NCBI GenBank assembly: GCA_046704245.1
Contig: JBJKSD010000001.1
Span: forward strand, 1 to 64,000
Reading direction: 5' to 3'
From: UBA660 sp046704245
GTDB taxonomy: Bacteria > Bacillota_I > Bacilli_A > RF39 > UBA660
DNA length: 64,000 nucleotides
Shown: piece after piece, positions 16,514 through 24,396 of the stretch
How positions within the stretch are numbered: the first letter of the stretch is position 1
Layout of the letters: each line of letters opens with the position of its first letter
The notes under the pieces: model-generated
Told to the model about the DNA's origin: nothing
Databases searched by the model: none
Seen by the model: the letters and a program-made list of their open reading frames with translations, nothing else
Program-made: the position numbers and the translations under genes

Positions 16514-17011
16514 ATGAAGAAAGTATTAATTATGATGTTTACACTATTATTAGCTACTGGATGTCAAGTAAACAATAACTTGTCAACAGAGAAAAAGACT
16601 TATCAAAATATGATTGATAAATTACAACAAGCTAGTAATAAAAATTTCAATAAACCCGTATCCTATGACATTCATGTTTATATTGATAAGATAGTAGAAT
16701 CAGAAATAATGTATAGTCTTATAATCGATGAGCCAACTGAAAGTATGAACAACATTTCAGCTATCATTATCCATGATTATCCTACTAAAGATATCTTTCC
16801 AAGTATTGGTATCTTCGATAATAAAGTTAATTTAATTCCTGATTTTATTGATGTATCTTCTAATTATGTTAAGGGTATAACACTAACTGGTTATATACCT
16901 TATGAAAAAGATATAACTACTTTTAAAGGAACCTTTAAAGTATTAGTCGAATATGAAGATGAATTAGGTAATAAAATAGATGATTATTATAAGTACACCA
17001 TTAGACAATAA
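16514..17011 (+). CDS. Putative lipoprotein
   Basis: 165 residues with a lipoprotein signal peptide: MKK, a hydrophobic core, then lipobox LLATGC with Cys17 as the lipidation site. The mature part looks like a small beta-rich domain and has no recognised family. GGGAGGG precedes the ATG, 18 bases after leuS, so it may be co-transcribed from the T-box promoter. Confidence 0.75.
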   Translation: MKKVLIMMFTLLLATGCQVNNNLSTEKKTYQNMIDKLQQASNKNFNKPVSYDIHVYIDKIVESEIMYSLIIDEPTESMNNISAIIIHDYPTKDIFPSIGIFDNKVNLIPDFIDVSSNYVKGITLTGYIPYEKDITTFKGTFKVLVEYEDELGNKIDDYYKYTIRQ

Positions 17012-17023
17012 GTAATAAAAAAA

Positions 17024-17044
17024 CCTCATATGATATCTATGAGG
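17024..17044 (+). promoter_or_regulatory. Hairpin sequestering the Cse60 ribosome site
   Basis: CCTCATA/TATGAGG stem with a 7-base loop. The right arm contains the GAGG of the ribosome site used by the ATG at 17052. In the opposite direction it reads as a terminator (A-run to its left), but no minus-strand gene is there. Confidence 0.45.
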
Positions 17045-17051
17045 TGATAAT

Positions 17052-17225
17052 ATGAAGGTAAAATTATTTGATGAAAACCATGAAAAAGATCTAGAAAAAG
17101 CTATTAATGATTTTTTAGAAGATTTTGATGGTAAAGTAGTCGATATAAAATACCAAGTTAGTATTAGTATCTTTGCTGAAGAACAATTATATTGTTTCTC
17201 AGCACTGATTCTATATGAGAAATGA
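17052..17225 (+). CDS. Cse60-like sporulation protein
   Basis: A 57-residue protein beginning MKVKLFDENHEKDLEKAINDFL, with VVDIKYQVSISIFAEEQ and a YCFSALILYEK end. This matches the small Spore_Cse60 (YteV-type) family expressed in the mother cell under sigma-E in Bacillus. GAGGTG precedes the ATG and lies in a hairpin. It ends with TGA, 13 bases before the flippase gene. Confidence 0.8.
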   Translation: MKVKLFDENHEKDLEKAINDFLEDFDGKVVDIKYQVSISIFAEEQLYCFSALILYEK

Positions 17226-17238
17226 GAAGTGATGTTGT

Positions 17239-18894
17239 ATGAAAAAAAATACCTTTTTACAAGGTACAGTAGTTGCTACTGCTGGTATCGTTATTACTAA
17301 ACTATTAGGCATCTTATATGTTATTCCTTTTTATGCTATTATTGGTGAAAAAGGTGGAGCCTTATATGGATATTCATATAATATCTATGCTATCTTTTTA
17401 GGTATAGCTTCTGTTGGTTTACCACTAGCGATGAGTAAATTAATTAGTGAATACAATGCTTTAGGATATCATTATTCTAAAGAGAGAGCTTTCTATTTGG
17501 GTAAAAGAATAATTACTTTAATGGGTGTTGGGGCTTTTATTCTATTAATTCTTTTTGCTCCTAATATTGCTTATTTAATTATTGGCAATATTAAAGGTGG
17601 TAATACTTTAGAAGATGTTACGTTTGTTATTAGAATAGTATCGTTAGCTATCTTAATAGTACCCGTCTTAAGTATTTCAAGAGGATATCTACAAGGGCAT
17701 AAATATATTACTCCAACAGCTACTAGCCAAGTAATAGAACAAATCGTCAGAGTAAGTTTTATTATTCTAGGTAGTTATTTAGCATTAAGAGTTTTCCATT
17801 TAGACTTAAGTAGTGCTGTTGGTATAGCTGTCTTTGGAGCTTTTATTGGAGCTTTATCTAGTTATTTATATTTAGTTAATAAAATTAAACATAATGATCG
17901 CGATCTTAATAGACATGCTGAAGTTACTAGAGAAGAACATCGTCTTACTGATAGGGTTATTATTAAACAGTTATTATTATATGCTGTTCCTTTTGTTGTA
18001 ATCGATATATCAAAAAATATATATAATTCAGTCGATATAGTTACTTTAGTTAGAACTTTAGTTAATGGTTTAAACTATGATATAGGTGTAGCTGAATCAG
18101 TTATGAGTATTATATCTACTTGGGGTTATAAATTAAATATGATTATTATGGCTATGGCTACTGGTCTCATTATTAGTTTAATACCTAACCTATCTAGTAG
18201 TTTTGCTTTAAATAATGTCGAAGATATTAAACGAAAAATAAATCAAGCTTTACAAATCTTAATTTATATAACTATACCTATGACAGTTGGTTTAAGTTTC
18301 TTAGCTCGTCCAATATGGACAACCTTCTATGGTATTAGTGAATGGGGTCCAATTGTCTTTAGTTATTTTGTTTTTGTAGCTTTATTTGGAACGCTCTTTA
18401 GTATAACTATTGTTATCTTACAATCAGTTAATCGTTATAAATTAGTTTTTACCTGCCTAGGATTAGGTTTATTAACTAAAGCTTCATTAAATATTCCATT
18501 AATCTATTCCTTTGAAAAAATGGGTTTATATGGCTTCTATGGAGCTATTACTGCTACTATACTAGGTTATTTAGCAGGTATTGTTGCTGGTTTAATATAC
18601 CTAGGTCGTATATACAATATTAATTATGAAAAAACTCTACGCCATCTGTTCAATATTATTTTCATTAATATGATTATGATATTTAGTTTATCACTATTAA
18701 AATTAATAGTACCAATAACTACTACTAGTCGTCTTTTAGCCTTATCAATTGTTATTTTATACACATTAGTAGGTTCTATTATCTATCTATTAATTACTAA
18801 TAAGATGAAGATATTTGATGATATCTTTGGTCCCCGCTTAAAACATATGGTTTTTCGTAAATTGGGTGAAGTAATCAATAAAAAAATGCCATAA
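17239..18894 (+). CDS. Polysaccharide/lipid II flippase, SpoVB-YtgP (MurJ-type) family
   Basis: MOP-superfamily membrane protein of 551 residues with about 14 transmembrane helices. The N-terminus (FLQGTVVATAGIVITKLLGI, then GGALYGYSYNIY) is typical of YtgP/SpoVB proteins, which flip lipid-linked wall precursors. The Cse60-like gene just upstream would fit a sporulation-linked SpoVB role. A housekeeping YtgP/MurJ role is equally possible. Confidence 0.88.
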   Translation: MKKNTFLQGTVVATAGIVITKLLGILYVIPFYAIIGEKGGALYGYSYNIYAIFLGIASVGLPLAMSKLISEYNALGYHYSKERAFYLGKRIITLMGVGAFILLILFAPNIAYLIIGNIKGGNTLEDVTFVIRIVSLAILIVPVLSISRGYLQGHKYITPTATSQVIEQIVRVSFIILGSYLALRVFHLDLSSAVGIAVFGAFIGALSSYLYLVNKIKHNDRDLNRHAEVTREEHRLTDRVIIKQLLLYAVPFVVIDISKNIYNSVDIVTLVRTLVNGLNYDIGVAESVMSIISTWGYKLNMIIMAMATGLIISLIPNLSSSFALNNVEDIKRKINQALQILIYITIPMTVGLSFLARPIWTTFYGISEWGPIVFSYFVFVALFGTLFSITIVILQSVNRYKLVFTCLGLGLLTKASLNIPLIYSFEKMGLYGFYGAITATILGYLAGIVAGLIYLGRIYNINYEKTLRHLFNIIFINMIMIFSLSLLKLIVPITTTSRLLALSIVILYTLVGSIIYLLITNKMKIFDDIFGPRLKHMVFRKLGEVINKKMP

Positions 18895-18904
18895 GCATTT
18901 TTTT
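18883..18904. terminator. Bidirectional terminator
   Basis: AAAATGC-CATAA-GCATTTT (18883-18901) at the end of the flippase gene. It also serves the convergent small gene at 18908. Confidence 0.7.
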
Positions 18905-18907
18905 AAT

Positions 18908-19183
18908 TTACATCATGTGCATGTTTGAAGGATAAGTACTTTCTGGCATTTCATAACCCGGAGTGGTTGGGTATTGTTGCTCAGGTGAGGGTGTTTCTTG
19001 AAAAGGGGTTTCTAGTCTTGATATTCTAGTTTCTAATCTTGTTAATTGTCGTTCAAGACTTGTCAATCTTTGCATTATTTGGTCTTGTGAATAAGGTTCA
19101 TTTGGATATTGCCCGGTTCCTACATTTAACATAGGTTGGGGATAGTTTGGCATCATACCTGGTTGATAAGATCCATAATTCAT
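18908..19183 (-). CDS. Small Pro/Tyr/Met-rich protein with central coiled coil
   Basis: A 91-residue protein from the ATG at 19183, which has a strong AAGGAGG ahead of it. A longer frame to 19249 has no such site. Ends rich in Pro, Tyr, Gln and Met flank a heptad-like helix (QDQIMQRLTSLERQLTRLETRISRLE). The composition resembles small spore-coat or morphogenetic proteins of Bacilli. No family is recognised, so a coat role is inference. Confidence 0.65.
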   Translation of the reverse strand: MNYGSYQPGMMPNYPQPMLNVGTGQYPNEPYSQDQIMQRLTSLERQLTRLETRISRLETPFQETPSPEQQYPTTPGYEMPESTYPSNMHMM

Positions 19184-19385
19184 AATATTCCTCCTTAAAA
19201 ATACTGTCAATGTAAGTATATGCAAATACACAGAATTTGGCGCAGGCAAAAGTATAATAAATAATTACTTTGTAGATTTTAGTATTATTTTATGATATAT
19301 TTTAGTTGTAGAGAGTTGTCAACGGATAAGGAAAATTATTTATCTTTTTTCTTATTTCTGATATAATATAACAAGAGTAGGTGTA

Positions 19386-20051
19386 ATGATGAAAAAGGCA
19401 CTCGTATTACTACTTTCACTAGTTTTTATAACTGGTTGTCAAATTACAAAATATAATGATGATTTTCATCTAAGTATAGATACCCTTATGAATCAAGACC
19501 ATAAATTACATAATATAACTGGTATGGGATATAGATTTTATTTACCAAGAGATGTTAGATTAGAAAGTAGTGCTGACTATAATAAAATTTTATATTCTCA
19601 AGGACAGTTTTATTATTTATATGTAGATATAATAAGTTATTATCATAAAGTAAAAGACCCTTATGAAGTACAAAATCAAGCATTTTATTCTAAAACTTTA
19701 AAGTATGATAATAAAGAAGGTTATATTGAAATTAATAAGATAGGACATAAATATTTAGTTGAGATGATGTATAATTATGCTAAAATAGAAGCATATATAC
19801 CTAAGAAGTATCTTAATAAAGTTATCAATGATTTCTGTTATATCTTAACCAGTATAGAATTTAATGATGATGTAATTGAAACTTTAATTGGTAGTAATGT
19901 TCTAGATTTTAATGAAGAAAAATTTAATATCTTTGAACCTACTAGAAAAGAAAAAAACTTTCTATACTATGTTCAGGAATATGATACTTTTAATGACAAT
20001 AACGAACCATCAGATAATGATATTATCGATATTGAAGAACCAATTGAATAG
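19386..20051 (+). CDS. Putative lipoprotein
   Basis: 221 residues with a lipoprotein signal: MMKKA, a hydrophobic core, then lipobox FITGC at Cys18. The mature part is mixed alpha/beta and very acidic at the end (SDNDIIDIEEPIE). Function unknown. It heads a run of closely spaced genes to 21581, all envelope-associated or of unknown function. Confidence 0.72.
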   Translation: MMKKALVLLLSLVFITGCQITKYNDDFHLSIDTLMNQDHKLHNITGMGYRFYLPRDVRLESSADYNKILYSQGQFYYLYVDIISYYHKVKDPYEVQNQAFYSKTLKYDNKEGYIEINKIGHKYLVEMMYNYAKIEAYIPKKYLNKVINDFCYILTSIEFNDDVIETLIGSNVLDFNEEKFNIFEPTRKEKNFLYYVQEYDTFNDNNEPSDNDIIDIEEPIE

Positions 20052-20072
20052 TAGATAAGGAAGGTGTCTTTC

Positions 20073-20852
20073 ATGAAATTATTTGGTAAAATACGCAACT
20101 TATTATTTGAAGAAGTACCAGAAGAAACTAAAAACGATAATGTTAAAGATGAAATAGATATTAAACCTAGTATTGATCTAGAACCAGAAAAAGAAGATAA
20201 AAAAGAAGATAATATGGAAGATATTATCAGCGAAAGGGAGTTATTTAAATCAGAAACAACCTTTAAATTTCCTGTTATCTTTGAAGATGAAGATTTTCTA
20301 GAAGAAAAAAAGAATAACAAAAATAAGAATGTCTTAGATTTTGAAGCTCTTAAAATTAGAGAAGAACAACAAAAAGATAATAAAGATACTAAAGTATTAT
20401 TTAGAGTATCACCAATTATTTCACCTGTGTATGGCATTTTAGATAAGAATTATCGCAAAGAAGATATAACTACTAAAGAAGAAGATGATAAAATACCAGT
20501 AGTAAAAGAAGGGAAGGTAGACTTTGATATTGTGAGAAAGAAAGCATATGGTACTTTAACTGATGAATTAGAAGAAGAATTAGAGCTAGATGATAATAAA
20601 GGTATGTTCTTTAATTTAAAAGGAGAAGACCAAGAAGAAAAAGTAGATGATACAAATTTATTGTATGATATGAGTGAAAAAGGGGAAGACTCAATAGTAG
20701 ATGATATTACTTTAGGGGCAGCGGAAGATAATTATACTGATTTTGGACTAGAATATAGTGCTGATCGTAAAATAAAAGATGTTGTTGATGATACCGAAGA
20801 TGATAATTTATTTAATTTAATAGATTCAATGTATGAGGAAAAAGAGGAGTGA
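20073..20852 (+). CDS. Acidic, low-complexity protein of unknown function
   Basis: About 259 residues, extremely rich in Glu, Asp and Lys and probably largely disordered. The one ordered-looking block is KVLFRVSPIISPVYGILDKNY near the middle. I chose the ATG at 20073 because the upstream in-frame GTG (20064) lies inside the AAGGAAGGTG ribosome site. It sits between a lipoprotein and a DUF948-type protein. I recognise no family. Confidence 0.6.
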   Translation: MKLFGKIRNLLFEEVPEETKNDNVKDEIDIKPSIDLEPEKEDKKEDNMEDIISERELFKSETTFKFPVIFEDEDFLEEKKNNKNKNVLDFEALKIREEQQKDNKDTKVLFRVSPIISPVYGILDKNYRKEDITTKEEDDKIPVVKEGKVDFDIVRKKAYGTLTDELEEELELDDNKGMFFNLKGEDQEEKVDDTNLLYDMSEKGEDSIVDDITLGAAEDNYTDFGLEYSADRKIKDVVDDTEDDNLFNLIDSMYEEKEE

Positions 20853-20857
20853 TCTAG

Positions 20858-21172
20858 GTGGATATGTTAAATGATGCTTTACCAATTATATTGTACGTTT
20901 TAGGTGCCGTCCTTTTAATAATATTTATTATTATTGGAGTAAAAGTAATCACTACTATGAATAAAATAGATGATGTTGTCAAAGATGTTAATCAAAAAGT
21001 AGCATCTTTAGACCATTTCTTTAATATAATTGATTTAACAACCGATAAATTATCATTTTTAAGTGATCGTATTGTCGATGGCGTCTCATCATTTATTATT
21101 AATCTATTTAAGAAGAAGAAAAAGAAGGAAGAAAAAATAGAGGAAAAGGAGGAAGAAGAAATCGATGAGTAA
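20858..21172 (+). CDS. DUF948-like membrane protein
   Basis: A 104-residue protein with one N-terminal membrane helix (residues ~9-31), a helical stretch with KIDDVVKDVNQKVASLD spacing as in DUF948 proteins, and a poly-Lys/Glu tail. The start is GTG with GAGGAG 7 bases upstream; an ATG two codons later is an alternative. It overlaps the YtxH gene by 8 bases, a pairing seen in other Firmicutes. Confidence 0.7.
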   Translation: MDMLNDALPIILYVLGAVLLIIFIIIGVKVITTMNKIDDVVKDVNQKVASLDHFFNIIDLTTDKLSFLSDRIVDGVSSFIINLFKKKKKKEEKIEEKEEEEIDE

Positions 21173-21581
21173 AAAAGGTTTTGGAAAGTTTTTCCTAGGT
21201 ACTATTATTGGTGCTGGTTTAGGAGTTTTATTTGCACCTAAAAAAGGCAGCGAAACTAGAAAGGAACTAAAAAAGAAAATAGACGATCTATTAGCTAAAG
21301 CTAAAGAAACAGATATTGAAGAAATTAAAGCTACTTTAGAAAAGAAAATAGATGAAATTAGAGAAGAATTAGATGATTTAGATCGTGAAAAAGTTCTAAA
21401 GATTGCTAAAAAGAAAGCTGATGAATTAAAAGATAAGGCTGAAGAATTAGTAGAAGAAGTAATTAAAAAAGGTACACCAGTCTTACAAAAGATGGCTGAT
21501 GAAGTAAAAGAAAAAATAATTGCTGCTTCAAAAGAAATAATCGAAAATTTAGAAAAGAAAGAAAAAGAAGAAGATAAATAA
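21165..21581 (+). CDS. YtxH domain-containing protein
   Basis: 138 residues. The N-terminus GKFFLGTIIGAGLGVLFAPKKGSETRKELK is the YtxH signature: a glycine-rich membrane helix followed by APKKG. A long charged amphipathic helix makes up the rest. It is usually membrane-bound and linked to envelope stress; its molecular function is unknown. It overlaps the DUF948-like gene. Confidence 0.82.
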   Translation: MSKKGFGKFFLGTIIGAGLGVLFAPKKGSETRKELKKKIDDLLAKAKETDIEEIKATLEKKIDEIREELDDLDREKVLKIAKKKADELKDKAEELVEEVIKKGTPVLQKMADEVKEKIIAASKEIIENLEKKEKEEDK

Positions 21582-21594
21582 TCTTCTTTTTTTA
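21566..21594 (+). terminator. Terminator after the YtxH gene
   Basis: A stem of AGAAGAAGAT with ATCTTCTT around AAATA is followed by a T-run, overlapping the stop codon. Confidence 0.65.
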
Positions 21595-21595
21595 T

Positions 21596-21624
21596 TTGAC
21601 TTTTATTAATTATCTTAATATAAT
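21596..21624 (+). promoter_or_regulatory. Promoter of the tyrS T-box
   Basis: -35 TTGACT (21596-21601), 17-bp spacer, -10 TATAAT (21619-21624). The predicted start is near 21631. Confidence 0.8.
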
Positions 21625-21630
21625 AGCATT

Positions 21631-21840
21631 AATAATATATTTAGTGTTGAAGGATTTTTAGTAGTCAATAATTTAGTCTTTAGAGAATTAGTGGTTGGTG
21701 CAAACTAATCTAGATAATTGATGAATTACATATCTGGAGCTAAAACGCAATTGGCGTTAAAAAAGAAGGGCATAATATTTATATTATGACCTAAGGTGGT
21801 ACCGCGTATTAACGTCCTTAAATACTTAAGGGCGTTTTAT
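21631..21840 (+). promoter_or_regulatory. T-box riboswitch, tyrosine specifier, for tyrS
   Basis: Antitermination leader that reads uncharged tRNA-Tyr. The specifier region GAAT-TAC-ATATCTGGAG has TAC (Tyr) at 21727-21729. The T-box AAGGTGGTACCGCG is at 21793-21806 and the terminator AACGTCCTTAA...TTAAGGGCGTT at about 21811-21836. It lies directly upstream of tyrS. Confidence 0.94.
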
Positions 21841-21857
21841 TTTAATAGGAGGATTAT

Positions 21858-23066
21858 ATGGATAATATTTACAAGTTTTTACAAGAAAGAGGATATATTT
21901 ATCAACAAACCAATGAAGATTTAATAAAAGATAAATTATCAGGTAATGAAAAGATAACTTTCTATTTGGGTGTCGATCCAACCGCTGATAGTCTTCATAT
22001 TGGTCATTTCTTTGCTTTAATGATCTTTAGATACTTACAAGAAGCTGGCCATAAAGGTATCCTTATCATAGGTGGAGCAACGGCTTTAATACCTGATCCA
22101 ACAGGTAAAAAAGAATTAAGAAAGATGTTAACTAAAGAAGAAATAGCTAATAATATTAAAGAAGTAGAGACTTTATGTCAAAGATTTATTATTACTGAAG
22201 GAGATAATAAAGCTATTATTTTAAATAATGCTGATTGGATATCATCACAAAGTTATATTGATTTTATGAGAGAGATAGGTATTCATTTTAATGTTAATAA
22301 GATGCTAACTACTGAAGCATATAAAAAACGATTAGAAGAAGGAGGTTTAACCTTCTTAGAAATGGGTTATATGCTTATGCAGGCTTATGATTTTGTTCAT
22401 TTAAATAGAGAATATAACTGTCTATTACAAATAGGTGGTAGTGATCAATGGGCTAATATTGTAGCTGGTTGTGATTTAGTTAGAAAGATGGATCAAAAAG
22501 AAGTATTAGGACTTACTTGCCCATTACTTACTAATAGCGAAGGCGAAAAGATGGGTAAGACTGCTAAAGGAGCTCTTTGGGTAGCTAGAGAGAAGACTTC
22601 AGCATATGATTTTTATCAATATTGGATTAATATTCCCGATAGTGATGTTGAATCAATGTTAAGATTATTAACTAAAATTGATTTAATTGAAATAAAAAAT
22701 TTGTGTGAATATAATATTGTCGAAGCTAAAAAAACGATGGCATTTGAAATAACTAAACTGATTCATGGTGAAGAAGAAGCTAATAGAGTTAAGGATATTT
22801 CGGAAAAACTATTTGTTAATAGAGAAATAGATTCCCATATGCCTACTATTGAATTAAATAGAACAATACCATCTATTAATATTATAGATTTATTAGTATT
22901 AAGTAATATAGCACCATCTAAATCAGAAGCTAGACGTCTTATTGAACAAGGTGGTATTAGTATCAATAATAAAAAAATTGATAATGTTGATGAAAATATT
23001 GATACTGATAATGAAATAGTTATTCAGAAAGGTAAAAAAATCTTTTTAAAAGTTATATTTAAATAA
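21858..23066 (+). CDS. tyrS: Tyrosine-tRNA ligase
   Basis: Class I synthetase. HIGH at residues 47-50 (LHIGH), GGSDQWANIVAG for tyrosine/ATP binding, and KMSKS-type KMGKT near residue 230, as in other TyrS. A C-terminal S4 domain (PSKSEARRLIEQGGISINNKK) binds tRNA. 402 residues is normal. AGGAGG precedes the ATG, with a tyrosine T-box upstream. Confidence 0.97.
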   Translation: MDNIYKFLQERGYIYQQTNEDLIKDKLSGNEKITFYLGVDPTADSLHIGHFFALMIFRYLQEAGHKGILIIGGATALIPDPTGKKELRKMLTKEEIANNIKEVETLCQRFIITEGDNKAIILNNADWISSQSYIDFMREIGIHFNVNKMLTTEAYKKRLEEGGLTFLEMGYMLMQAYDFVHLNREYNCLLQIGGSDQWANIVAGCDLVRKMDQKEVLGLTCPLLTNSEGEKMGKTAKGALWVAREKTSAYDFYQYWINIPDSDVESMLRLLTKIDLIEIKNLCEYNIVEAKKTMAFEITKLIHGEEEANRVKDISEKLFVNREIDSHMPTIELNRTIPSINIIDLLVLSNIAPSKSEARRLIEQGGISINNKKIDNVDENIDTDNEIVIQKGKKIFLKVIFK

Positions 23067-23099
23067 TAAATGGTATAATATATACTAGAGGAGGTTTAT

Positions 23100-23447
23100 A
23101 TGAACTTATTTAGTAATAAAAAAGCTTTCTTTTTAAGAGTGGTTAATGTTATTTTATTATTATGGTTATTAATAGCATTAATTTATTGTTGTGTTGGTAT
23201 AGTCAATTTATTGATGCCAGAACCATTAGAAACTTATAAAGAATATCAAAGTGTTTCATGTCGTTATTTTGATGACACTTGGTCAGAAGCTAAAAAAGCC
23301 CAAGCTTGTCAAGATCAATACGAGTCATATAAAGTATCATTAAAAAATAAAGCATACTATAATAAACGCAGTTTAGCTATTGCTATTAGTAATATTCTTA
23401 TTGTAGGTACAGCTTTAGTACTTATAAACAAAATAAAAGAAGATTAA
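23100..23447 (+). CDS. Small two-helix membrane protein
   Basis: 115 residues of unknown function. Membrane helices lie near residues 12-35 and 91-108, with a ~55-residue loop between them that contains two cysteines (VSCRYF... and ..QACQDQ), which could pair if the loop is outside the cell. AGAGGAGG precedes the ATG. It follows tyrS by 33 bases and may share its T-box transcript. Confidence 0.6.
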   Translation: MNLFSNKKAFFLRVVNVILLLWLLIALIYCCVGIVNLLMPEPLETYKEYQSVSCRYFDDTWSEAKKAQACQDQYESYKVSLKNKAYYNKRSLAIAISNILIVGTALVLINKIKED

Positions 23448-23463
23448 TAATCTTCTTTTTCTT

Positions 23464-24066
23464 TTATCTACTATAGAATTCAACAATTAATGCTTCATTA
23501 ATATCAGCATTTAATTCATTACGTTCAGGTAATCTAACATAAGTTGCTTCTTTTTTGTTTTCATCATAGTTAATATATTCAACTCTTTTTGTTTGGGCTT
23601 CTAAAGCTTCTTTAACTACTTGATGCTCTTTAAAATTATCTTTTACACCGATTACTGATCCAACTTTTACTTGGTATGATGGAATATCTACTTTCTTACC
23701 ATCAACTGTAACATGACCATGATTAACTAATTGTCTAGCTGCTTTTCTAGTTTTAGTAAATCCAATTCGGTATACTAGATTATCAAGGCGACTTTCTAAT
23801 AATCTTAAGAAATCTTCACCATGAATACCATTTAATTTTTTAGCTTCTTCAAAAGTTTTACGGAATTGACGTTCGTTAAGTCCATACATGAACTTAACTT
23901 TTTGTTTTTCTAACAATTGCGTACCATAATTAGATAGTTTACCCTTACGGCCTTTACCATGTTGTCCAGGTCCATATGGTTTTCTAGCTAATTCTTTACC
24001 ACTTTCTAGAATAGAAAAACCTAAACGACGAGCTTTTTTATAATCTGATCCAGTATGTCTAGACAT
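23464..24066 (-). CDS. rpsD: 30S ribosomal protein S4
   Basis: Primary 16S rRNA-binding protein of the small subunit, 200 residues. It has an N-terminal S4 domain with KPYGPGQHGKGRKGKLSNYG and a C-terminal S4 RNA-binding domain (RLDNLVYRIGF..TRKAARQLVNHGHV). There are no zinc-binding cysteines, so this is the C-minus form. GGAGGG precedes the ATG. It is transcribed alone behind a long leader. Confidence 0.98.
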   Translation of the reverse strand: MSRHTGSDYKKARRLGFSILESGKELARKPYGPGQHGKGRKGKLSNYGTQLLEKQKVKFMYGLNERQFRKTFEEAKKLNGIHGEDFLRLLESRLDNLVYRIGFTKTRKAARQLVNHGHVTVDGKKVDIPSYQVKVGSVIGVKDNFKEHQVVKEALEAQTKRVEYINYDENKKEATYVRLPERNELNADINEALIVEFYSR

Positions 24067-24240
24067 TTATTTCCCTCCTTTACTTTATGCTTTATACAAG
24101 GACGGTTATTGAGCCAATCTATAGGGTGTTATAATTTCTATACCCTCACTTAACAGCTGTCAGCTACTCGATATAACCTATAAAATATAGGTATTAAACA
24201 CGTTATAGATTTCTAAATAACGCTGCCATTTGAATATGCA
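24067..24240 (-). promoter_or_regulatory. rpsD leader, probable S4 autoregulatory RNA
   Basis: A ~174-nt 5' leader between promoter and rpsD with several helices: ACCTATA/TATAGGT, GCTGACAGC, and GGGT...ACCC close to the ribosome site. In Firmicutes S4 represses its own translation by binding such a leader. The match here is by position and structure, not by an alignment to the family. Confidence 0.6.
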
Positions 24241-24246
24241 CATATA

Positions 24247-24275
24247 ATTATATTATTAAATCTTAATATAGTCAA
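24247..24275 (-). promoter_or_regulatory. rpsD promoter
   Basis: On the minus strand, -35 TTGACT (24270-24275) and -10 TATAAT (24247-24252) with a 17-bp spacer. The start is near 24240, 174 bases before the coding region. Confidence 0.8.
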
Positions 24276-24396
24276 CAAAAACTTATACTTAAAGCTTTAA
24301 ACTCCAATAAATTACTTATTAAATTTTAAAAAAAATATAAAAAAATGTCACAAAATATGATAAAATAATGATAATGGTAACATTGGGGTGAAGATA

